A stretch of DNA of 14,440 nt from Candidatus Saccharimonadia bacterium (GTDB lineage: Bacteria > Patescibacteriota > Saccharimonadia > Saccharimonadales > 2-12-FULL-41-12): contig JALQXV010000054.1 in NCBI GenBank assembly GCA_023263015.1, positions 1 to 14,440 on the forward strand. Direction: 5' to 3'. The notes under the pieces were generated by a model. It was given only the letters and a program-made list of their open reading frames with translations, was not told the DNA's origin and did no database searches. The number at the start of each line of letters is the position of its first letter. The stretch's first letter is position 1. Positions 7,138-12,526 of the stretch are shown here, in pieces. A program made the position numbers and the translations under genes.

Positions 7138-7186
7138 ACGCTACCTATAGCGTTCGTACTAATTATCATAACGCTATAGCTAGCGT
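7138..7186. promoter_or_regulatory. Paired NrdR-box-like palindromes at the nrdR promoter
   Basis: Two 16-bp palindromes of the form ACGCTA-N4-TAGCGT: ACGCTACCTATAGCGT (7138-7153) and ACGCTATAGCTAGCGT (7171-7186). Centres are 33 bp apart, about three helical turns, close to the spacing known for paired NrdR boxes. The published consensus, as I recall it, is acaCwAtATaTwGtgt; each copy differs from ACACTATATATAGTGT at four positions, with a symmetric change (ACG..CGT). One box fills the -35/-10 spacer and the other lies just past the predicted start, an arrangement suited to repression. Confidence 0.75.
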
Positions 7187-7193
7187 ACTGCAA
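7165..7193 (-). promoter_or_regulatory. Promoter of nrdR (nrdR-nrdJ)
   Basis: TTGCAG (7193-7188), a 17-nt spacer and TATGAT (7170-7165) on the minus strand; predicted start near 7158. The spacer is almost entirely occupied by one of the two palindromes. Confidence 0.7.
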
Positions 7194-7235
7194 GCACTTT
7201 TACGTGGTATTAATTACACAGTTATAACAGAGGTA

Positions 7236-7257
7236 AATGACGCATTTTTGCGCCATT
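7236..7257 (-). terminator. Weak terminator-like hairpin after ftsZ
   Basis: AATG-A-CGCA (7236-7244) pairs with TGCG-C-CATT (7249-7257) with one A-C mismatch and a 4-nt loop. It starts 5 nt past the ftsZ stop; only TTTACC follows in the ftsZ direction, so efficiency is uncertain. Confidence 0.45.
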
Positions 7258-7262
7258 CAACC

Positions 7263-8591
7263 CTAGTCTTTTTTATCTTCTGAATCTTCGTCTTTTTGTT
7301 GCTTCTTAAGACCGAGTCTTCGAAGGAATGAAGGCTTGTCGATTTCGTCGTCTTCTTCAAACAAATGATTGTTAGCTGGAGTAGTTGGAGCGGGCGTGTC
7401 TTTTTCTTTCTTTGGCTCATCTGTATGGTCAGGTTCGATGTGTGACCAAATATTCGGAGCTTGGCTCTGATCTTTAGTAAAATCAACCGCCGCTTCTTCG
7501 GCTTCGGTAGTTTCTTCGAGATTCATATTAATGTCGGCTGGAACTTCTTCAGTCGTCTTAATAGCCGGACGAGGTTCAGTGTAGGTAGACGGTAGTTTAG
7601 CCGCAGGAGCTGCTTCGTCGGCAGACTTATTGAAGTAAGCCTCCTCAAAGCCGGTTGCTACTACTGTAACAATCACTTCGCCTTCAAGCTCGGGACTAAT
7701 TGTGGCGCCAAAGATAATGTTAGCCTTTGGATCAGCTGAAGCAGTGATCGTTTCGGCAACAGTATTGATTTCGTGCATCGACATGTCATTGCCACCAATA
7801 ACGTTGAACAAGATACCGCGAGCACCATCAATAGAAACTTCGAGCAATGGAGATTCAACTGCCTCTTGAGCGGCTTCGACGGCGCGGTTGTCGCCACTGG
7901 CGCGGCCAATACCCATCAAAGCTGAACCGGCGCTGCTCATTACAGCCTTAACGTCGGCAAAGTCCAAGTTAATAAGACCGTGCACTGTAATAAGGTCAGA
8001 AATACCTTGAACACCCTGACGAAGCACGTCGTCGGCAACCTTAAAGGCTTGCAGAATCGGGGTTGAACGATCAATTGTTTGTAGCAAACGATCATTTGGA
8101 ATAATGATTAGCGTATCGACGGCTGATCGAAGATTAGCAATAGCCGTGTCGGCGTTAGCGCGACGCTTTTCACCTTCAAACGCAAATGGCTTGGTTGCAA
8201 AACCAACTACCAAGATGCCGGCATCCTTGGCGATCTTAGCGACCACATGACCAGCTCCTGAGCCGGTTCCACCACCAGCACCAATTGTTACAAATATCAT
8301 GTCGGCACCTTCTAGGGCTGCCTTAATCTCGTCGTACGATTCTTCTGCCGCGCGCTGGCCAGCTGAAGGGTCTGCGCCGGCACCAAGGCCGCGCGTTGTT
8401 TCGGTTCCAATATGAATTTTTGTTTCTGCTTTGGAGTAATGGAGAGCTTGAGCATCAGTGTTAATAGCGATAAATTCTACGCCGTTAACGCCCGACTCGA
8501 TCATGCGATTGACGGCCGCGCCGCCAGCGCCGCCCACGCCAATAACTTTAATTCGTGCAAATGTTTCTATAGCCGGTGAAACTTGAGGCAT
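7263..8591 (-). CDS. ftsZ: Cell division GTPase FtsZ
   Basis: The tubulin-like GTPase that polymerises into the Z-ring at midcell. The 442-residue product shows the GGAGG loop (about 20-24), the tubulin signature GAGGGTGSG (104-112), and the T7 synergy loop NLDFADVKAVM (208-218) whose acidic residues complete the GTPase site of the adjoining subunit. A globular core to about residue 320 is followed by an acidic, Pro/Thr-rich linker and the C-terminal peptide DKPSFLRRLGLKK, the expected anchor site for FtsA, then a short charged tail. The ATG at 8591 is chosen because AGAAGGAG precedes it at about 10 nt; the frame stays open to a TTG at 8645 that lies inside the promoter. It follows ftsA but has its own promoter in the gap. 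Confidence 0.97.
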   Translation of the reverse strand: MPQVSPAIETFARIKVIGVGGAGGAAVNRMIESGVNGVEFIAINTDAQALHYSKAETKIHIGTETTRGLGAGADPSAGQRAAEESYDEIKAALEGADMIFVTIGAGGGTGSGAGHVVAKIAKDAGILVVGFATKPFAFEGEKRRANADTAIANLRSAVDTLIIIPNDRLLQTIDRSTPILQAFKVADDVLRQGVQGISDLITVHGLINLDFADVKAVMSSAGSALMGIGRASGDNRAVEAAQEAVESPLLEVSIDGARGILFNVIGGNDMSMHEINTVAETITASADPKANIIFGATISPELEGEVIVTVVATGFEEAYFNKSADEAAPAAKLPSTYTEPRPAIKTTEEVPADINMNLEETTEAEEAAVDFTKDQSQAPNIWSHIEPDHTDEPKKEKDTPAPTTPANNHLFEEDDEIDKPSFLRRLGLKKQQKDEDSEDKKD

Positions 8592-8629
8592 GCTTCCAAT
8601 TCTCCTTCTGATATCTACCCTATTCAAGC

Positions 8630-8658
8630 AGTATACCTTAGGCAATGCCTAGGTTCAA
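8630..8658 (-). promoter_or_regulatory. Promoter of ftsZ with a palindrome in the spacer
   Basis: TTGAAC (8658-8653), a 17-nt spacer and TATACT (8635-8630); predicted start near 8623, giving a leader of about 32 nt with the ftsZ Shine-Dalgarno. The spacer contains the palindrome TAGGCAATGCCTA (8639-8651), which could be an operator, though no regulator is assigned. Confidence 0.75.
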
Positions 8659-8675
8659 ACCCGTAACAGGTAAAG

Positions 8676-8692
8676 TGACTCTAATCGAGTCA
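8676..8692 (-). terminator. Weak terminator-like hairpin after ftsA
   Basis: TGACTC (8676-8681) pairs perfectly with GAGTCA (8687-8692) around a 5-nt loop, 15 nt past the ftsA stop. Only CTTTACC follows on the minus strand, so read-through into ftsZ is likely. Confidence 0.4.
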
Positions 8693-8707
8693 TATTTATG
8701 TAATAAA

Positions 8708-9943
8708 TTAGCGCAGCTTCTTAAATAATCCGCTCACGGTGTTCATAATATTGCCACCTGGCTGACTAGCCGAGCCTTGCATGTCCATTTGCTCAGCAAA
8801 CAACATATCAAGTTGCATCAAACCAATAGCAGAAATGTATTCAGGCTTTTTAATGTCATCCAGCAGGCCGGTCACCCCTTCGAGCTTACCGAGACGAGCT
8901 GGTAACTGTAGTTGTTCACGCGCAAAATTAGCAATGCCAGGAATATTGGCCGTGCCACCAACAATAACCACACCACCAGGCAACTTTCGTGACTTATGGA
9001 TATGGCGGAGTTCTTTTTCGACAAACTCGAATAACTCTTCAACGCGAGCCTCGACAATCATATAAATATCTTCTGACTCAAAAGCATAATTTATCTTGTC
9101 GTAAGAAACGCTTAACCGACCCTGTTTGCCAGCTCCTGCTAAAGCAGCGTGCTGAGTCTTAACAAGTTCGGCAATTTCTAGATCAGTTTTAAGGCCAATA
9201 GCGAGGTCGTTGGTAATATGCATGCCGCCAACAGGAATAACAGACACGTACTGCACTTCACCATCCTCGATCACTGCCAGATTAGTGGTGCTCGCACCAA
9301 TATCCAACACTAGTGTGCCGGCTTCTTTTTGCTGGCGATTCAAAACTGCTTCGGCTGCGGCAAGACCAGAAACCGTGTGGTTGTTTGGCACAATGTGCGC
9401 CTTTTCGAGTGAAGCATCGAGACTGCGAATATTAGGGGTCGCCACGGTCACAATGTGTGTATCTACCTCTAAACGAACGCCTCGCATGCCGATTGGGTCT
9501 TTAATAGCATCGTGTCCGTCGACTCGATAGTTTTTTGGAAATACTTGAATAATTTCACGGTTCTGAGGGATCTGAACAATCGTGGCCGCATCTTCAACCC
9601 TGAGTTTATCGTCAAGCGATATTTCACGGTTGGCAGCGCTGATTGCAATCACGCCTTTCGAATCAAGACCACTAATGTGAGTTCCGTTAACATTAACAGT
9701 AGCTTGCCTAATTGGCACACCTGCAATGCGCTCCGCTTCGCTAACAGCTTGGTTAACGGCAGTAGCAACATCATCAAGATGAACCACAAGGCCTTTTCGC
9801 ATACCTAAATTCTGAGATGACCCATGTCCGATAACAGACATCTTGGGCTCTTCGCTGGCTAAATCTAAACTGCCGACAATACAACGCACTGCGCTGGTGC
9901 CGACATCAAGCCCTACGAAATAATTGGGCTGGTTATCACGCAT
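8708..9943 (-). CDS. ftsA: Cell division protein FtsA
   Basis: Actin-like ATPase that tethers FtsZ filaments to the membrane. At 411 residues it has phosphate-1 GLDVGTSAVR (11-20), the FtsA-specific 1C subdomain (about 85-160), phosphate-2 VLDIGASTTN (212-221), the adenosine loop VVIVGGTANIPG (325-336), and a C-terminal amphipathic helix ending SGLFKKLR that would insert into the inner leaflet. A Gly/Ser/Gln-rich linker (about 388-398) joins the core to that helix. No Shine-Dalgarno precedes the ATG at 9943; a TATACT box ends 7 nt upstream, so the mRNA is predicted to be leaderless. ftsZ lies next, 116 nt downstream. Confidence 0.96.
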   Translation of the reverse strand: MRDNQPNYFVGLDVGTSAVRCIVGSLDLASEEPKMSVIGHGSSQNLGMRKGLVVHLDDVATAVNQAVSEAERIAGVPIRQATVNVNGTHISGLDSKGVIAISAANREISLDDKLRVEDAATIVQIPQNREIIQVFPKNYRVDGHDAIKDPIGMRGVRLEVDTHIVTVATPNIRSLDASLEKAHIVPNNHTVSGLAAAEAVLNRQQKEAGTLVLDIGASTTNLAVIEDGEVQYVSVIPVGGMHITNDLAIGLKTDLEIAELVKTQHAALAGAGKQGRLSVSYDKINYAFESEDIYMIVEARVEELFEFVEKELRHIHKSRKLPGGVVIVGGTANIPGIANFAREQLQLPARLGKLEGVTGLLDDIKKPEYISAIGLMQLDMLFAEQMDMQGSASQPGGNIMNTVSGLFKKLR

Positions 9944-9950
9944 ACTGGCA

Positions 9951-9980
9951 AGTATAACGCTTATGGACTGATGATCGCAA
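9951..9980 (-). promoter_or_regulatory. Promoter of ftsA, leaderless arrangement
   Basis: TTGCGA (9980-9975), an 18-nt spacer and TATACT (9956-9951). Seven nt (9950-9944) separate the -10 from the ATG, placing the predicted start on the A of the ATG. Confidence 0.7.
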
Positions 9981-10042
9981 CTGTTAACCTATTGGTAGCT
10001 GCCAGACAAGACTCCAACCGGCAAAGCGTGCACCCAATGATT

Positions 10043-10798
10043 TTAAAGTTGGGTAAGGATTTCGTAGCCGTCTTCGGTAATTAATACCGTGTGTTCAAAG
10101 TGAGCTGCTAACGAACCGTCGGCGGTTCGAATTGTCCACTCATCTGAATCAACACTAATTCTCTCGCCACCAAGCGTAGCCATTGGCTCAACTGCAATAG
10201 TCATACCAGCCACCAATTTGGCTCCGCTACCTTTACGGCCATAATTAGGAATATTAGGATCTTCGTGAACAGCGTGCCCAACACCGTGGCCAACCATATC
10301 GCGAATAATACCGTAGCCATGCTTGTTAAGGACTTTTTCTACTGCAAAGCCAATATCACCGGCAAAGCAGCCATCTTTAATGACAGCCAAGCCTTCCATC
10401 AATGATTGCTCGGTGTACTTAACTAAGTCGGCTACTGGCTTTGGTGCTACCCCGCCGCAAATAACCGAAATAGCACTGTCGGTAATCATGCCTTTGTAGT
10501 TAACGCCAAAGTCGAGGCTAACAATATCGCCGTTCTTAATAACCGTTTCAGTACGCGGAATACCATGCACAATTTCATCGTTAACAGAGATACAAATTGC
10601 CTCTGGAAACCCTTGGTAGCCATAAAACGCCGGCTCACCGCCGAGTTTTTTAACATGCTTCATGGCCATGTCAGATAGTTCTTTGGTAGTAACACCTTCT
10701 TTGACTTCGTCTCGTAAGGCTTGCAAAACGGTAGCTAAAATACGACCGCTTTCGCGCATATTAGTAATTTCTGAAGCTGTTTTTACACGAGTATACAT
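10043..10798 (-). CDS. map: Methionine aminopeptidase, type I
   Basis: Removes the initiator methionine from nascent proteins. The 251-residue pita-bread fold has all five metal ligands: Asp96 (SLDFG), Asp107 (ITDSA), His171 (GHGVGHAVHEDP), Glu204 (AVEPMA) and Glu235 (HFEHTV), plus substrate-site His78 (VHGIP). There is no N-terminal zinc-finger or SH3-binding extension, as in bacterial type Ia enzymes. The start lies 13 nt past the adk stop with an AAGG about 11 nt before the ATG, so it is probably cotranscribed with adk. The adk-map pair is the usual order of the spc ribosomal operon. A small CCCAA/TTGGG hairpin (10033-10053) spans its stop codon. Confidence 0.96.
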   Translation of the reverse strand: MYTRVKTASEITNMRESGRILATVLQALRDEVKEGVTTKELSDMAMKHVKKLGGEPAFYGYQGFPEAICISVNDEIVHGIPRTETVIKNGDIVSLDFGVNYKGMITDSAISVICGGVAPKPVADLVKYTEQSLMEGLAVIKDGCFAGDIGFAVEKVLNKHGYGIIRDMVGHGVGHAVHEDPNIPNYGRKGSGAKLVAGMTIAVEPMATLGGERISVDSDEWTIRTADGSLAAHFEHTVLITEDGYEILTQL

Positions 10799-10811
10799 CC
10801 GCGCAAATACC

Positions 10812-11351
10812 TTATCCTCTATCTTTGTCGATTGCTAAAATTTCTTGGTGGACCGTTTCAATCGGCTGTTCGCCGTTTACTTCAACAACATCAATACCGT
10901 GAGTACGGTAGTAATCTAAAATCGGAACAGTCGCTTTCTCGTATTCATTAAAACGAGCTTCAATAGCTTCGTCGTGGTCATCGGTGCGAGCACGATCTTT
11001 CATGCGCTGCTTAACTGCTTCACGAGAAGCGTTCAGGTGCAGTACGTACTGGATATTAAACCGTCCGCCAGCTGCCTGACCAAGTAGCCACTTAGACTGT
11101 GCTACAGATCGTGGATAGCCATCAAGAATAGTTTTATTTGGGTCATCTAGTTCAGCGAGAGCACGATCAAGTAGCTCTGTAACTTCTTCGTCACTAATAA
11201 GTTCACCAGTATGCATTCGGCGGTGCTGGTCTTCTGAGCCATAGGCTCGCAGTAGTTCACCCGTTGAAATAACCTTATAATCAGTTGTTTCTGCGAGCAG
11301 CTTGCCCTGAGTTCCCTTGCCGGAACCTGCGATACCCATTAATAAGATCAC
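10812..11351 (-). CDS. adk: Adenylate kinase, short-LID form
   Basis: Interconverts ATP + AMP and 2 ADP. The 179-residue product starts with a P-loop GIAGSGKGT (6-14), has the AMP-binding ISTGELLRA stretch and DGYPRS (usually DGFPRT), and an abbreviated LID: KDRARTDDHDEAIEARF replaces the roughly 30-residue LID insert of long bacterial Adk, with no zinc cysteines. The start is a GTG that shares its first base with the yqeY stop (TAGTG), which indicates translational coupling. An alternative reading is another nucleoside monophosphate kinase of the same fold, but the neighbouring map favours Adk. Confidence 0.9.
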   Translation of the reverse strand: MILLMGIAGSGKGTQGKLLAETTDYKVISTGELLRAYGSEDQHRRMHTGELISDEEVTELLDRALAELDDPNKTILDGYPRSVAQSKWLLGQAAGGRFNIQYVLHLNASREAVKQRMKDRARTDDHDEAIEARFNEYEKATVPILDYYRTHGIDVVEVNGEQPIETVHQEILAIDKDRG

Positions 11352-11803
11352 TAACTCAACCGTGCTTTCACAAGGCGGGCAACAAGCGCACCATCGGCCG
11401 CACCACCTGATTTTTGCTTAACCGCGCCAATCAATTGACCCATCGCCTGATTATTTAGCTCAAGACTCAGTTCAGAAATTGCTTGATCAATCAGCTCGTT
11501 AATAGCCGCTTCATCAAGCTGAGCCGGCAAATAGCTCTGAATAATTTCAGCTTCGAATCGTTCTTCGGCAGCCGACTCAGTATTACCACCTTGGTCATAC
11601 AGTGCAGCTGCTTCGTTGCGCTTCTTAAGTTCTTTTTGGAACAACGCAATTACAGCATCCTCCGCCAGTCCTTCTTCGCGCTTACCTTCGGCAATTTCGG
11701 CATTTAAAATCGCTCCCTTGAGGGTCTGAAGAGCCTGTACTCGAGGCTTATCACCTGCGAGCATAGCCGTCTTTAGATCTTGCCCAAGAGATTGTTTGAT
11801 CAT
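11351..11803 (-). CDS. yqeY: GatB/YqeY-domain protein
   Basis: A 150-residue, mostly helical protein of the YqeY family, whose C-terminal half resembles the tail domain of GatB from the tRNA-dependent amidotransferase. Characteristic pieces are LGQDLKTAMLAGDKPRVQALQTLKGAI near the start, the QSYLPAQLDEAAINELI segment and the terminal QAMGQLIGAVKQKSGGAADGALVARLVKA. The family's role is not settled; a tRNA-binding function is inferred from the GatB similarity. It follows rpsU by 14 nt, a conserved pairing in many bacteria, and overlaps adk by one base. There is no Shine-Dalgarno before its ATG, so it probably relies on coupling to rpsU translation. Confidence 0.92.
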   Translation of the reverse strand: MIKQSLGQDLKTAMLAGDKPRVQALQTLKGAILNAEIAEGKREEGLAEDAVIALFQKELKKRNEAAALYDQGGNTESAAEERFEAEIIQSYLPAQLDEAAINELIDQAISELSLELNNQAMGQLIGAVKQKSGGAADGALVARLVKARLS

Positions 11804-11817
11804 TGTTTAGGAGCTAA

Positions 11818-12027
11818 TTAAGATAGTTTAAGTTTTTTAACTTTGGCAGCTTTTCGTTCGCGACGAACAATTGCCTTTAAGCGACGATCGCGCTTACTGA
11901 TTGGCTTTTCAAAGTATTGCACTTGCTTAGCGGCAGCAATAACGCCAGACTGCTGAACTTTACGCGTAAAACGTCGCAGCATGTTTTCTGTGGACTCTTT
12001 AGAGTCTTTCTTAGTAACTTGTATCAT
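11818..12027 (-). CDS. rpsU: 30S ribosomal protein bS21
   Basis: A 69-residue highly basic protein with the LRRFTRKVQQSGV and RRLKAIVRRERKAAKVKK segments of bS21, which binds near the anti-Shine-Dalgarno end of 16S rRNA and assists initiation. The length is normal for the family. It is the first gene of the rpsU-yqeY-adk-map operon. The ATG at 12027 has no Shine-Dalgarno, and a TAAAAT box ends 9 nt upstream, so its mRNA is predicted to have almost no leader. That is notable for a protein that itself affects Shine-Dalgarno use. Confidence 0.93.
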   Translation of the reverse strand: MIQVTKKDSKESTENMLRRFTRKVQQSGVIAAAKQVQYFEKPISKRDRRLKAIVRRERKAAKVKKLKLS

Positions 12028-12036
12028 AGGGTTCTT

Positions 12037-12065
12037 ATTTTACACTAGTTCTTAGGTGTTTTCAA
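12037..12065 (-). promoter_or_regulatory. Promoter of the rpsU operon
   Basis: TTGAAA (12065-12060), a 17-nt spacer and TAAAAT (12042-12037) on the minus strand, both close to consensus. Only 9 nt lie between the -10 and the rpsU ATG. The -35 overlaps the left arm of an inverted repeat at 12061-12087. Confidence 0.75.
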
Positions 12066-12087
12066 GTAATTAATATAGTTACTTGAA
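12061..12087. repeat. Inverted repeat overlapping the rpsU -35 box
   Basis: TTCAAGTAA (12061-12069) and TTACTTGAA (12079-12087) are perfect 9-bp arms around a 9-nt AT-rich spacer. Centre-to-centre spacing of the arms (18 bp) and the overlap with the -35 suit a dimeric repressor site. No U-run follows on either strand that would make it a terminator. Confidence 0.7.
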
Positions 12088-12100
12088 TGTTAGTAAAAAG

Positions 12101-12120
12101 AAATTCATTAAACTGAATTT
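12101..12120 (-). repeat. AT-rich inverted repeat upstream of the rpsU promoter
   Basis: AAATTCA (12101-12107) and TGAATTT (12114-12120) are perfect 7-bp arms with a 6-nt spacer. On the minus strand CTTTTT follows, so it could be a weak second terminator behind the winged-helix gene or a second protein-binding site. Confidence 0.5.
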
Positions 12121-12125
12121 TACAA

Positions 12126-12157
12126 CTAAAAAAGCCAGCGATTATTGCTGGCGTTTT
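12126..12157. terminator. Intrinsic terminator of the winged-helix gene
   Basis: GCCAGC (12134-12139) pairs with GCTGGC (12147-12152) around a 7-nt loop, followed on the minus strand by a run of seven T in the transcript. The stop codon of the winged-helix gene (12142-12144) lies within the loop, so the coding end and terminator overlap. The T-tract at 12154-12158 makes it usable on the plus strand too. Confidence 0.85.
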
Positions 12158-12426
12158 TGGGTGGCGCGCTGGGATTTAAGTACGATACTTTGCAGTTCTT
12201 TAAAGATTACAAAGTGTTTGTTCGTGTAATAAATTTTTGTATTGGCTTGCTTTTCCGACTGCAAGAAACCAATTTTTTCTAAGCGCTTCAACTCACGCTG
12301 AATGTTTCCAGCGTCTTCCTTGATCAGTTTTGCAAGTCCACGGACATGGGTTTTAAAGTCGGGATATTTGGCATATACGACAATAATTTTGCGGCGGACT
12401 CGTGAAGTAATAAATACGTCTAACAT
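12142..12426 (-). CDS. Small winged helix-turn-helix regulator
   Basis: A 94-residue basic protein. VRRKIIVVYAKYPDFKTHVRGLAKLI and the following EDAGNIQRELKRLEKIGFLQSEKQA give the helix-turn-helix (about 25-55), and KIYYTNKHFVIFKELQSIVL gives the wing and last helix, as in ArsR-like or other single-domain winged-helix proteins. No metal-binding cysteines or ligand domain are present, so an effector cannot be named. It has its own promoter and terminator and is divergent from priA. Targets are unknown; the inverted repeat at 12061-12087 next door is a candidate by proximity only. Confidence 0.8.
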   Translation of the reverse strand: MLDVFITSRVRRKIIVVYAKYPDFKTHVRGLAKLIKEDAGNIQRELKRLEKIGFLQSEKQANTKIYYTNKHFVIFKELQSIVLKSQRATQKRQQ

Positions 12427-12456
12427 AAGCTTTTCGATGTTACTCTAACAACGCTT

Positions 12457-12485
12457 AGTATAGACCCTATGTTTCTCGAATTCAA
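12457..12485 (-). promoter_or_regulatory. Promoter of the winged-helix gene
   Basis: TTGAAT (12485-12480), a 17-nt spacer and TATACT (12462-12457); predicted start near 12450 gives a leader of about 24 nt with no clear Shine-Dalgarno. It lies back-to-back with the priA promoter. Confidence 0.75.
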
Positions 12486-12511
12486 TATAAAAATCTTAGA
12501 GCCTAACGTTG

Positions 12512-12517
12512 TATACT
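12512..12517 (+). promoter_or_regulatory. -10 box of priA, near-leaderless
   Basis: TATACT on the plus strand, preceded directly by TTG, with no recognisable -35 at 16-18 nt. The priA ATG is 9 nt downstream and no Shine-Dalgarno intervenes, so the transcript would have at most about 3 nt of leader. Confidence 0.5.
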
Positions 12518-12526
12518 GTTAATACG

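Noticed and set aside
7214..7486. 90-codon frame overlapping the end of ftsZ in another frame
   Set aside because: Arises from the low-complexity acidic linker and tail of FtsZ; no recognisable protein.
8592..8645. FtsZ start at the TTG at 8645
   Set aside because: It falls inside the ftsZ promoter spacer, and the ATG at 8591 has a strong Shine-Dalgarno.
9210..9808. Two open frames of about 100 codons on the plus strand within ftsA
   Set aside because: Antisense shadows of a complete FtsA.
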